Shown here: positions 54,974 to 63,447 of the stretch, piece by piece | Layout: each line of letters starts with the position of its first letter | Numbering within the stretch: position 1 is the first letter of the stretch | NCBI GenBank assembly: GCA_005502925.1 | Contig: SCPD01000001.1 | Location: 1 to 64,000, forward strand | Length of the DNA: 64,000 nucleotides | Direction of reading: 5' to 3' | Source: Rhizobiales bacterium Y(2018) | GTDB lineage: Bacteria; Pseudomonadota; Alphaproteobacteria; Rhizobiales; Aestuariivirgaceae | Program-made: the position numbers and the translations under genes | The notes under the pieces: model-generated | Told to the model about the DNA's origin: nothing | The model's database searches: none | Seen by the model: only the letters and a program-made list of their open reading frames with translations

Positions 54974-55972
54974 ATGAGACACTTGACCCTCCCCCAGATC
55001 GAACGGCGCCTGACCGTCGCCGAAGGACAGACAATCCTGGAGGCGGCGCTGGCGGCTGGCATTCCTTATCCGCACAGCTGCACGGCCGGGCGTTGCGCCG
55101 CCTGCAAGTCGAAGCTCCATCTAGGTCAGGTGACATTGAAGCCCCACACGCGTTTCGCGCTTACCGACGAGGAGAAGGCGCAAGGCCTGATCCTCGCCTG
55201 CCGTGCCATCCCTGAAGGCGATGTGAGCGCCAGCTGGCTCGGCGAGGCGCCGGCCGATGCCGCGAGCCCGCCGCAAGGGGCCGAGGTCATAGGCATCGAG
55301 CAGATGACTCACGACATCCGCCGGCTCACGCTCAGGCTCGACGACCGGGCGCGTTTCCGCTTCACCGCCGGCCAGTATCTCAAGCTCACCGTCGATGGCG
55401 CGCCGGCGCGGCCCTATTCGATGGCGAGCCGGCCGGATGAAGAACTGATCGAGCTTCATATCCGCGCCGTGCCGGGCGGCCGTACGAGTTCGCTCATCAT
55501 GTCCGCGCTCAAGACCGGTGACCGCGTCAGTGTCGAAGGCGCCTTAGGCTCGGCCTTCTTCCGTGACGCGCATGACGGGCCGATGATCGCGGTGGCGGGC
55601 GGCAGCGGCCTGGCGCCGATCAAATCCATCGTCGAGACCGCGCTCGCGACCGGGAGAGATGCTCCGATCACGGTCTATTTCGGCGCCCGGGCCGAACGCG
55701 ACCTCTATCTGGTCGAGCATTTTCGCGACCTCGCCACCCGGCATGGTCACCTTACCTATCATGTGGCTCTGTCCAGGGAAGATGCGGCGGAGTGCCGAAG
55801 AGCGCGTGTCTCCGAGGCGATCGCCGCCGACCATGCCGCACTCGCGGGTGTCAAAGCCTATGTCGCGGGCCCGCCGGCCATGGTCGATGCGGTGCAGGCC
55901 GTGCTTGCCACGCAAGGTGTGGCGCTGAACGACATTCACGCCGACAGCTTCTTCACGCCCGACAACATGTAA
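54974..55972 (+). CDS. Oxygenase-type reductase (plant-type [2Fe-2S], FAD, NAD domains)
   Basis: 332 residues with three domains: [2Fe-2S] plant-type ferredoxin with C-x4-C-x2-C (HSCTAGRCAACKS, cysteines near 36, 41, 44 and a fourth in LACRAIPEG), FAD-binding RPYSMASRPD, and NAD-binding GGSGLAPIKS with a C-terminal YVAGPPAMVDAV. It passes electrons from NADH to a partner oxygenase in the style of benzoate or naphthalene dioxygenase reductases; no partner oxygenase is nearby. ATG 54974 has AGGAG 8 nt upstream; the in-frame ATG at 54956 precedes that RBS and is less likely. Confidence 0.9.
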   Translation: MRHLTLPQIERRLTVAEGQTILEAALAAGIPYPHSCTAGRCAACKSKLHLGQVTLKPHTRFALTDEEKAQGLILACRAIPEGDVSASWLGEAPADAASPPQGAEVIGIEQMTHDIRRLTLRLDDRARFRFTAGQYLKLTVDGAPARPYSMASRPDEELIELHIRAVPGGRTSSLIMSALKTGDRVSVEGALGSAFFRDAHDGPMIAVAGGSGLAPIKSIVETALATGRDAPITVYFGARAERDLYLVEHFRDLATRHGHLTYHVALSREDAAECRRARVSEAIAADHAALAGVKAYVAGPPAMVDAVQAVLATQGVALNDIHADSFFTPDNM

Positions 55973-55984
55973 TCCAAAGATGAA

Positions 55985-56016
55985 AAGAGGCCGAAGCGTC
56001 GCCGCGTCGGCCTCTT
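55985..56016. terminator. Bidirectional terminator between reductase and HMA genes
   Basis: Perfect 10-bp arms AAGAGGCCGA (55985-55994) and TCGGCCTCTT (56007-56016) lie between two convergent genes. Downstream on the minus strand follows TTTTCATCTTT, on the plus strand only a short run, so it should work best for the HMA gene. Confidence 0.8.
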
Positions 56017-56036
56017 AAGTTCAACGACCGTCAATC

Positions 56037-56291
56037 TCAGGAAACGACGGTCGAGGCATAGCCCGCTTCGGCAATGATGCCGCCAACGGCCTTGGCGTCT
56101 TTCGCGCCGTCAACATAAACGATGCGGCTCGCCGTGTCGGCGTGCACGGAAACGCCCGGGAAGGTCTTGGTCAGGGCGGAAGTGATCACGCCGGCGCAGT
56201 GGCCGCAGGTCATTTCCTGGACATGGAAGGCGAGGTCGGCCTTGTGGCTGGCCGCCTTCGGGGCATCGGCGTGACGATGTGCTTCGCACAT
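56037..56291 (-). CDS. HMA-domain heavy-metal-binding protein
   Basis: 84 residues. After a histidine-rich N-terminus (CEAHRHAD) lies a heavy-metal-associated domain with MTCGHC (metal site) and IVYVDGAKDAKAVGG. This is the CopZ/Atx1-like metallochaperone fold, for Cu(I) or Zn. The ATG at 56291 has GGAGA 6 nt upstream. No P-type ATPase is next to it. The N-terminal histidines could widen metal specificity. Confidence 0.87.
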   Translation of the reverse strand: MCEAHRHADAPKAASHKADLAFHVQEMTCGHCAGVITSALTKTFPGVSVHADTASRIVYVDGAKDAKAVGGIIAEAGYASTVVS

Positions 56292-56459
56292 AGAATCTCT
56301 CCTTGTCGATCTTGCGGCTGGTCCGCTTTTCCCTTTCTGCAAGCTTCCAGCTTGGCAAGGTCAAGCCCCTTTTTCTCCAGTCGGAGACGATAGGCTCTTA
56401 CAATACGCCTGACGAACCGCCCGATATCTGCAGCTCTCCTGGGAAGAGTGGAGCAAGCG

Positions 56460-57932
56460 ATGTTCGAGAGCTGGGACTATGATCCCGATGCGGTTCCCGT
56501 CCGGTCCGGACATTTCATCGGCGGCAGCATCGTCGACGACAGACCCGCGATCGAGGTGCGGCGGCCCTCCGACGGCGTCGTCTATGCCGCGATCCCTGAG
56601 GCCGGCGAAGAATCGGTCGATCGCGCCGTCGCATCGGCCCGGAAAGCCTTCCACGATAGTGACTGGGCCTGCATCGAGCCACGCCGGCGGGCGCGTATCT
56701 TGCGCCGCTGGGCCGATCTTCTCGAACGCCACGCGGACGAGCTCGCGGTGCTGGAGAGCCTCGGCTCGACCCGTCCCGTCGCCGATGCCCGCGCCTGGGA
56801 TGTTCCTTTCGCCGCCGAATCCCTACGCTTCTTCGCCGAATATGCGGACAAGCTCGGTGGCGATGTGGCGGCGACACGCGGCGATCATCTGGGCTTCGTC
56901 GCCAGCGAGCCTTATGGCGTCGTCGCGGCCATCGCACCCTGGAACCTGCCCTTGGTGATGGCGGCCTGGAAATGCGGGCCCGCGCTCGCCGCGGGCAATG
57001 CCGTCGTGCTGAAGCCCTCCGAGCTCACGCCTTTCTCGTCCCTGCGCTTCGCCGAGCTCGCCATCGAGGCCGGCATGCCGCCGGGCATCCTCAATGTGGT
57101 GAACGGCTCGGGCGCGCGCACCGGTGATTCTTTGGTGCGTCATGCCGATATCGGCAAGATCACCTTCACCGGCTCGACCCGCAGCGGCGCGGCGGTAATG
57201 ACCGCCGCCGCGGCGACTGGTCTCAAGCCGGTGACGCTGGAGCTCGGCGGCAAGTGTCCACAAATCGTCTTTGCCGACGCGCCCAGCATCGAGCGGGCGG
57301 CGGCTATCGTGTCACGCGCCATCCTCCTCAATGCCGGACAGGTCTGCGTCGCGGGATCGCGCTTGCTTGTCCAGGAGTCTATCCGCGACGAATTGGTGGC
57401 GCGCATCATCGCGCATTGCCGCATGCCCGTGCCGGGCGCCACTTGGGAGAAACGCGCGATCCTGCCGCCGATCGTGTCGCAGCGCCAGGCGATACGGATC
57501 GATGGCATCGTCAATACCAGCCTGGCGGAAGGCGCCGAGGCGCTGCTCGGGGGCGATTGGGAATCAGCCGCATCGCATTATCGGCCGACCGTGCTCGGTG
57601 GCGTCACCAACGCAACGACGGCGGTGCGTGAGGAAATCTTTGGGCCAGTCCTGACCGTCCAGTCCTTCAACGATGAAGAGGAAGCCTGGGCGCTCGCCGC
57701 ACACGGCACCTATGGCCTCGCCGCCGGCATTCACACCGGCGATGTCAGCCGGGCATTGCGCGCGGTCCGCAAGCTCGAGGCCGGCACGGTCTGGGTGAAC
57801 CGTTATGGCCGCAGCGAAGACTTCGTCATCCCGACCGGCGGCTTCAAATCATCCGGCATCGGCAAGGATCTCGGCCGCCAGGCGGTTGAAGCCAATCTGC
57901 GCCACAAGAGCGTGCTGATCGATTTTTCGTAA
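56460..57932 (+). CDS. NAD(P)-dependent aldehyde dehydrogenase
   Basis: 490 residues of the ALDH superfamily: VVAAIAPWNLPLVMAAWKCGPALA, FTGSTRSGAAV (coenzyme), VTLELGGKCP (catalytic glutamate) and NAGQVCVAGSRLLVQ (catalytic cysteine). It oxidises an aldehyde to the acid; the substrate is uncertain (similar to gamma-glutamyl-aminobutyraldehyde or aldehyde dehydrogenases of the PuuC type). ATG 56460 with GGAG 7 nt upstream is preferred over GTG 56448. It converges on the OppF gene. Confidence 0.92.
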   Translation: MFESWDYDPDAVPVRSGHFIGGSIVDDRPAIEVRRPSDGVVYAAIPEAGEESVDRAVASARKAFHDSDWACIEPRRRARILRRWADLLERHADELAVLESLGSTRPVADARAWDVPFAAESLRFFAEYADKLGGDVAATRGDHLGFVASEPYGVVAAIAPWNLPLVMAAWKCGPALAAGNAVVLKPSELTPFSSLRFAELAIEAGMPPGILNVVNGSGARTGDSLVRHADIGKITFTGSTRSGAAVMTAAAATGLKPVTLELGGKCPQIVFADAPSIERAAAIVSRAILLNAGQVCVAGSRLLVQESIRDELVARIIAHCRMPVPGATWEKRAILPPIVSQRQAIRIDGIVNTSLAEGAEALLGGDWESAASHYRPTVLGGVTNATTAVREEIFGPVLTVQSFNDEEEAWALAAHGTYGLAAGIHTGDVSRALRAVRKLEAGTVWVNRYGRSEDFVIPTGGFKSSGIGKDLGRQAVEANLRHKSVLIDFS

Positions 57933-57937
57933 CTCAC

Positions 57938-58051
57938 CCCACCCGGCGCTACGCGCCACCCTCCCCGCTCCGCGGTGAGGGAGATTTGAGCTACTCCCTC
58001 ACCGTGCGCAGCGTGGGGAGGGTGGATCCGAGCGAAGCTCGGAGACGGATG
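57938..58051. repeat. Inverted palindromic repeat between ALDH and oppF-like genes
   Basis: Near-inverted copies of CCACCCTCCCC...GTGAGGGAG (57957-57984) and CTCCCTCACCG...GGGGAGGGTGG (57994-58025), plus the dyads GGCGCTACGCGCC and CCGAGCGAAGCTCGG, fill the 123-bp convergent gap. It belongs to the same class of palindromic repeats as the element at 52.7 kb. Confidence 0.7.
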
Positions 58052-58055
58052 GGGT

Positions 58056-59048
58056 TCACCGCCGCGGCGCCGGGAAGTGGCACGCGGCGCGATGCCCCAC
58101 TTCGCCCGGCAGCGCTTCCAGCACCGGTGAATTCGTCCGGCAGATCGCCGCCGAATAGGCGCAGCGCGGATGGAAATGGCAGCCGGGTGGCGGATTGACC
58201 GGGCTCGGCATGTCGCCCTTCAGGAGATCGGGCGCATCCGGAGCGAGGCCCTCATCCATCATCGAGGCCTGCATCAGCGCCTGCGTATAGGGATGCGCCG
58301 GATGATCGAAGATCTCCGTCGCCGAGGACAGCTCGACGATACGGCCCAGATACATCACGCCCACCCGGTCGCACAGGAATCGGATGGCGCGCAGGTCATG
58401 CGAGATCATCACCAGAGTGAGGCCGCGGCGGTTCTTAAGATCGACCAGCAGATTGAGGATCTGCGCCCGGATCGACGCATCGAGCGCCGAGGTCGGTTCA
58501 TCGCAGATGAGGACTTTGGGCTCGAGCAGCAGAGCCCTGGCGATGACGACGCGCTGCAGCTGGCCGCCCGAACATTCGGACGGGCGGCGGGTGAGGAATT
58601 TCTCGTCGAGCCCGACATCGGCTAGTGCGCGCCTGATCGTCTCACGCCGCTCGGCCGGCGTGCCGATGCGGTGCTGTTGCAAGGGCGCCAGAAGACTCTC
58701 GGCGATCGTCATGCGCGGATCTAGCGCGCCATGCGGATTCTGGAAGATCAGCTGCATCGACCGGCGCAGCGCCTTGATCTCTCCGCCGCGCAGCGTGGCG
58801 ATGTCGCGCCCGTCATAAAGCACGCGGCCATCATTGATGCCGACCAGCCCCAATATGGCGCGGGCGAGCGTGCTCTTGCCGCAGCCCGATTCCCCGACGA
58901 TGCCCAGAACCTCACCCTGGTTGATCTCGAGATCGACGCCGTCGACGGAACGCACCTTATCCTTTCCGCCCCACAGGCCGCCGCCGGCCGAAAAGTGTTT
59001 CACCAGCCCCTCGACGCGCAACAGCGGTGACAAAACTTCAGACGGCAT
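58056..59048 (-). CDS. Oligo/dipeptide ABC transporter ATP-binding protein (OppF-like)
   Basis: 330 residues: Walker A GESGCGKST, signature ECSGGQLQR, Walker B VLICDEPTSALD, and the C-terminal oligopeptide extension with CHFHPRCAYSAAICR (four cysteines, as found in OppD/F [Fe-S] tails). With the adjacent OppD-like ATPase it powers a Dpp/Opp-type importer. ATG 59048 overlaps the OppD-like stop by 11 bp. Last gene of the five-gene minus-strand transporter operon. Confidence 0.92.
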   Translation of the reverse strand: MPSEVLSPLLRVEGLVKHFSAGGGLWGGKDKVRSVDGVDLEINQGEVLGIVGESGCGKSTLARAILGLVGINDGRVLYDGRDIATLRGGEIKALRRSMQLIFQNPHGALDPRMTIAESLLAPLQQHRIGTPAERRETIRRALADVGLDEKFLTRRPSECSGGQLQRVVIARALLLEPKVLICDEPTSALDASIRAQILNLLVDLKNRRGLTLVMISHDLRAIRFLCDRVGVMYLGRIVELSSATEIFDHPAHPYTQALMQASMMDEGLAPDAPDLLKGDMPSPVNPPPGCHFHPRCAYSAAICRTNSPVLEALPGEVGHRAACHFPAPRR

Positions 59049-60057
59049 GGACGCGCCCTTCTCTTCCCTTGCCCCAGCAGCGGCTCTCATGCGCGGCGCT
59101 GACCGTCTCCAGCCGTGGCTCGTCGCTCAGACATTGTGCCTCGATGCCGAGCTGTCCCGCCAGCGTGCAGCGCGGCTGGAAACGGCAGCCGCAGGTCATG
59201 GAATGCGAAGCGGCCACATGGCCCGGAATGGCATAAAGCCGCCCGTCCTCCTTCGCCTGCATCAGCGAGGAGCGCAACAGCGCCTGGGTATAGGGATGGC
59301 TCGGGGCGTTAAGGATCTCGCGTGCAGGTCCCTGCTCGACCACCCGGCCGGCATACATCACCGCAACCCGGTCGGCGATCGAGGAGACGATGGCGAGATC
59401 GTGGGTGATGAGCAGGATGGCGAGGCCATGCTCGTCGCGCTTCTTGCGCAGGAGACGCAGGATCTGCGCCTGCACGGTGACGTCGAGCGCGGTCGTCGGC
59501 TCATCGGCGATCAGCACTTCCGGCTCGGCGCTGAGCGCCGCCGCGATCATCACCCGCTGCGCCATGCCGCCCGAGAGCTGGTAGGAGTAGGACTTCGCCC
59601 GCAATTCGGGCTCAGGGATCCCGACATCGCGCAACAGGCCGATCACCTTTGGCCGGGCTTCGGCGCGCGACAGGTTCCAGCGCAGCCGCATGGCTTCCGC
59701 CACCTGGCTGCCGACCGTCGCGGTCGGATCGAGCATGATCTTGGGCTGCTGATAAAGCATCGCGATACGGGCGCCGCGGACCTTGTTCATCGCCTTGTCG
59801 TCGAGCGCTATCAGATCTTGGCCGTCGAGCCGGATCTCGCCCGCCGTCACCGCCGCTCCCTGCGGCAGGAGCCGCATCGCCGCCAGCGCCGTCATGCTCT
59901 TGCCCGAGCCCGACTCGCCCACCAGCGCCAGGATCTCGCGCTTGCGCAAGCTCAGATCGAGCCCGTCGAGAACGGTGAGGCGGTGCTTGGGGCTGCCGAA
60001 GCCGACCCTGAGGCCGCTGATCCGGAGCAAGGCCTCGTCGTCTTGCTGCGCGTTCAT
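59038..60057 (-). CDS. Oligo/dipeptide ABC transporter ATP-binding protein (OppD-like)
   Basis: 339 residues with Walker [10 protein letters not shown], signature QLSGGMAQR, Walker [13 protein letters not shown] and a C-terminal [11 protein letters not shown] extension with cysteines. The atypical methionine at the last Walker A position is accepted in OppD proteins. The start ATG overlaps the DppC stop by 4 bp. Confidence 0.93.
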   Translation of the reverse strand: MNAQQDDEALLRISGLRVGFGSPKHRLTVLDGLDLSLRKREILALVGESGSGKSMTALAAMRLLPQGAAVTAGEIRLDGQDLIALDDKAMNKVRGARIAMLYQQPKIMLDPTATVGSQVAEAMRLRWNLSRAEARPKVIGLLRDVGIPEPELRAKSYSYQLSGGMAQRVMIAAALSAEPEVLIADEPTTALDVTVQAQILRLLRKKRDEHGLAILLITHDLAIVSSIADRVAVMYAGRVVEQGPAREILNAPSHPYTQALLRSSLMQAKEDGRLYAIPGHVAASHSMTCGCRFQPRCTLAGQLGIEAQCLSDEPRLETVSAAHESRCWGKGREGRVHAV

Positions 60058-60941
60058 GTCGTCTCGCTTTCCCGGCGCTCACGGTTGCGCTCGAATTCAA
60101 GTCCCTTGCCGATCATAGTGACACTCAGCGCGGTGATGAAGATCGCCAGGCCCGGGGCGATGACCAGCCAGGGCATGCGGTCCATGTAATTGCGGGCGTC
60201 GGCCAGCATGGTGCCCCAGTCGCTCGCCGGCGGCTGGACGCCGAGCCCCAGGAAGGACAAGCCGCCGACGGTGATGAGCTTGTGGCCGAAGCGCAGGAAG
60301 GCCATGGCGAAGACCGGTCCCAGCGTATTGGGGATGATGTGGCGCCAGATGATGAACCAGCGCGAACAGGCGAGCGCTTCCGCCGCTTCGATGAATTCGC
60401 GCGAGCTCACCTCCAGCGTGAGGCCGCGCATCATGCGGGCGAAAGGCGTCCAGCCGACGGCGGTGAGCGCGATGATCAGCGTCACCGGGCCCGGCCCCAG
60501 GGTCGCGATGAAGAACATCGCCACGACCACGTCCGGAAAGGCGATCAGGAGGTCGACCAGGCGCATCAGCATTTCGTCGACGATGCCGCCCTTGCGGGCG
60601 CTGACCGCGCCGATGACGATGCCGATCACGGCGCACAGTATGATGGTGATGCTCGCCACCGCGACCGAGAAAAGGCCGCCATGGATGACCCGGCTCAGCA
60701 CGTCGCGGCCGAACTGGTCGGTGCCGAGCCAATGCTGGGCGCTCGGCCATTTGAGCTTCTGCAGAAGATTCTGCGCCGCCGGATCATAGGGTGAGATCAA
60801 CGGCGTCAGCAGCAGGAGCAGCAGGATCGTCAGGAAACAGGCGGCGCCGAGCTTGGTCAAAAGATGCCGGTCGGCGAGCCAGCGCCGAACCCTGCCCGGC
60901 TCGCGTATCACAGTGCTGTTGATGATCGTCGTATCCGTCAT
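60054..60941 (-). CDS. Dipeptide-type ABC transporter permease (DppC-like)
   Basis: 295 residues with a cytoplasmic N-terminus, about six helices, and the EAA-loop (EAAEALACSRWFIIWRHIIPNTL) that docks the ATPases. It is the second permease of a Dpp/Opp importer. Its 3' end overlaps the OppD-like start by 4 bp and its 5' end lies 4 bp after the DppB-like stop. Confidence 0.93.
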   Translation of the reverse strand: MTDTTIINSTVIREPGRVRRWLADRHLLTKLGAACFLTILLLLLLTPLISPYDPAAQNLLQKLKWPSAQHWLGTDQFGRDVLSRVIHGGLFSVAVASITIILCAVIGIVIGAVSARKGGIVDEMLMRLVDLLIAFPDVVVAMFFIATLGPGPVTLIIALTAVGWTPFARMMRGLTLEVSSREFIEAAEALACSRWFIIWRHIIPNTLGPVFAMAFLRFGHKLITVGGLSFLGLGVQPPASDWGTMLADARNYMDRMPWLVIAPGLAIFITALSVTMIGKGLEFERNRERRESETT

Positions 60942-60945
60942 GATG

Positions 60946-61884
60946 TCAGCTCATCAGCTTAACGGCGGGGTTGAGCATCACATAGACGATGTCGGTCAGC
61001 GTGTTGATGATGACGGCCAGCGCCACGATCACCACGATGCTGCCCTGGATCAGCGGCACGTCGTTATTGAGCACGGCGTCATAAAGGAGCCAGCCCATGC
61101 CGGGCGCGGCGAAGATCGCCTCGACCACGATGGAGCCGCCGAGCAGGCTCGTCAGCCACAGCGAGAACAAGGTCATGATCGGCAGCATGGCGTTGCGCAG
61201 CCCATGCGCCAGGAGCGAGGCGCTCACCCCCAGACCCCGGGCCCGCGCCGCCATCATATAGGGCGCGTTCAGGACGTCGATCATCGAGGCGCGTGCAACC
61301 TGCGTGAAATACGCCAGCGGGCGCAGCGACAGCACGATCACGGGGAGGATCATCGAGCTCCAGTCGTGCCAGCCGGCCGACGGCAGGACACCCAGATAGA
61401 TGGCGAAGACGAGGATAAGAATGGGAGCGATCCAGTATTCCGGGATCGCCACCAGAGCCTGGGTGAAGAAGCTGGTGGCGTGGTCGAAGGCCCGGCCGCG
61501 TTTGACCGCTGCCGCCGTACCAAGCGGGATGGCTAGGAGGAACGCCACCGCAAGGGCCCCAAGCGCCAGGAGGAGCGAGACGCCGAGCGCATGCAGGAAC
61601 ATCACATCGACCGGCGTCCTGGTAGTGAAGGACAGGCCGAAATCGCCCTGCAGCACACGCCACAACCAGCCGAGATATTGCTCCGACAAGGGCCGGTCGA
61701 GGCCCAATTCCCGGGTCAGCGCCGCGATCATCGCCGGATCGGTCACCTCATCGGCCATGCGCGAGCGCAGGATGATCCGCACCGGATCGCCATCACCGAC
61801 ATAGGGAATGAGAAACGCCAGGACCGACACGACGACGAGCGTCAGGATCAGCATGACGAAACGTTTGGCGATGAAGTTCAGCAA
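60946..61884 (-). CDS. Dipeptide-type ABC transporter permease (DppB-like)
   Basis: 312 residues of the DppB type: long periplasmic region between TM1 and TM2 (GDGDPVRIILRSRMADEVTD), about six helices and an EAA-like loop (YMMAARARGLGVSASLLAHGLRNA). The start is TTG at 61884, with GGGGAG 6 nt upstream; no better ATG is available. It lies 26 bp after the substrate-binding protein gene. Confidence 0.91.
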   Translation of the reverse strand: MLNFIAKRFVMLILTLVVVSVLAFLIPYVGDGDPVRIILRSRMADEVTDPAMIAALTRELGLDRPLSEQYLGWLWRVLQGDFGLSFTTRTPVDVMFLHALGVSLLLALGALAVAFLLAIPLGTAAAVKRGRAFDHATSFFTQALVAIPEYWIAPILILVFAIYLGVLPSAGWHDWSSMILPVIVLSLRPLAYFTQVARASMIDVLNAPYMMAARARGLGVSASLLAHGLRNAMLPIMTLFSLWLTSLLGGSIVVEAIFAAPGMGWLLYDAVLNNDVPLIQGSIVVIVALAVIINTLTDIVYVMLNPAVKLMS

Positions 61885-61910
61885 TCGGATCTCCCCGGGA
61901 CACGCTTCGT

Positions 61911-63410
61911 TTATTCGATATCCATCTCCGTGGTCAGTAGCTTATAGCCGAGCGGATCGGTCTTGAAGTTCTTCAGCTTCGTCGAATGGGCGTCGATCTG
62001 CTTGGGGTGCACGACGAAGACCGCGATGGCCTCCTCCTCCAGCCGGCGGCCCAGCTTCTCATAGCCGGCATAACGTTCCTGCTCGGTCGCGGCATTGCTG
62101 GCGACGGCGAGCGCCTCGTCGAACGCCTTGTCGCAGAATTTTGAGAAGTTCTGTGACCCGCCGCAGCCATAGTCGGAAGCGAGATAGGCCGAAGGGTCCG
62201 CCATGTCGGTCAAGGGATTGCGCGACAGGAAGGAGATGTCGAATTTGCCGTCGATCAGATCCGGCTCGATGCCGGCGTAATTGGCGACGCGCAGATTGAC
62301 GGTCAAACCCAGCGCCTGGAGCTGCTGCTGGATGACGAGCGCGATATCGGGCAGATCGGGCCGGTCGTTATAGACCGGCATGTCGATCTTGAGCGTCGCC
62401 GGGTCGACGCCGGCTTCAGCCAGGAGTGCCTTCGCCTTGTCGAGGTCTTGCGCCACGGGCTTGAGATCCGGCCGCCAGGGCTGCCCCGGCGCGAAGGGCC
62501 CGGAAGCCGGCTCGGCATAACCTTCATAGACGCCCTCCGAGATGGCGGTCACGTCGAGCGCCGACTGGATGGCCCGGCGCACCAGCGGATTATCGAAGGG
62601 CTTGCGCTGATGATTGAAGATCATCGTCTGGATGCGGGGGATGGGCACCGCGGCGACGACCTTGCTCTTGTCGGCATTGAGGCCGTAAGCGAGCGCCACC
62701 GGCACTTCCATCACCAGCTCGGCCTCGCCGCTGCGCAACTGCGCGACACGGGTGCCGGCATCGATGACCCAGCGCACATCGACTTTCGCCAGCTTGGCCT
62801 TGTCACCCCAATAGTCGTCGTTGCGGACGATCGCGAGCGACTGCTTCGGCACTTCTGAGGCGAAGCGGAACGGCCCGGTACAGGTGCCGAAGACATTGAT
62901 CGTCTTGCCATAGGCGGCTGGCGACAGGATGCCGGCGCTCGGCGCCGCCATCCGATAGGGCAAAAGCTGACTGGGCTTCGGTGTGGTGATGCGGATCGTG
63001 AACGGGTCGAGCGCCTCGACCTTCGACACCGTCTTGGGGCCGATCGAGCGCGACGGCGTCGGCACGGTGAGGACGTGATTGAGGGCAGCCACCACGGCAT
63101 CCGCATTGAAGGGCGCGCCGTCCTGGAACTTCACATTCTGCCTGAGCTTGAAATCCCAGGTCATATCGCCCGTCTGGCTCCAGGACTCCGCGAGCCCCGG
63201 AACCAGGCGGTTGTCGCCGTCATATTTGGTCAGCGTCTCGATGCAGCCGAACCGCGTCATGACATAGGCATCGATCGATTCCATTGCCCAGCCCGCACGC
63301 GGCGGGCTGTAATGGACCACGGTCAGATGCTTGCCCTCCGCCATCGCCTGCGCGGTGGGCAAAGCCAAAAGCGCCAATAAGGATGCCGAGACCAATGCCA
63401 TTTTTTTCAT
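61911..63410 (-). CDS. Dipeptide-type ABC transporter substrate-binding protein
   Basis: 499 residues: signal peptide (MALVSASLLALLALPTAQAMA) and a class C periplasmic binding fold (family 5): YDGDNRLVPGLAESWSQTGD, LRQNVKFQDGAPFNADAVVAAL, NHQRKPFDNPLVRRAIQSALD. The open frame is longer, but ATG 63410 with GGAGA 7 nt upstream gives the signal peptide. First transporter gene after the FAD oxidoreductase; the cargo may be an N-substituted amino acid or short peptide linked to that enzyme (inference). Confidence 0.93.
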   Translation of the reverse strand: MKKMALVSASLLALLALPTAQAMAEGKHLTVVHYSPPRAGWAMESIDAYVMTRFGCIETLTKYDGDNRLVPGLAESWSQTGDMTWDFKLRQNVKFQDGAPFNADAVVAALNHVLTVPTPSRSIGPKTVSKVEALDPFTIRITTPKPSQLLPYRMAAPSAGILSPAAYGKTINVFGTCTGPFRFASEVPKQSLAIVRNDDYWGDKAKLAKVDVRWVIDAGTRVAQLRSGEAELVMEVPVALAYGLNADKSKVVAAVPIPRIQTMIFNHQRKPFDNPLVRRAIQSALDVTAISEGVYEGYAEPASGPFAPGQPWRPDLKPVAQDLDKAKALLAEAGVDPATLKIDMPVYNDRPDLPDIALVIQQQLQALGLTVNLRVANYAGIEPDLIDGKFDISFLSRNPLTDMADPSAYLASDYGCGGSQNFSKFCDKAFDEALAVASNAATEQERYAGYEKLGRRLEEEAIAVFVVHPKQIDAHSTKLKNFKTDPLGYKLLTTEMDIE

Positions 63411-63447
63411 GAGCGTCTCCTCTTTTATATTTTGTTTTCGTTGTCGC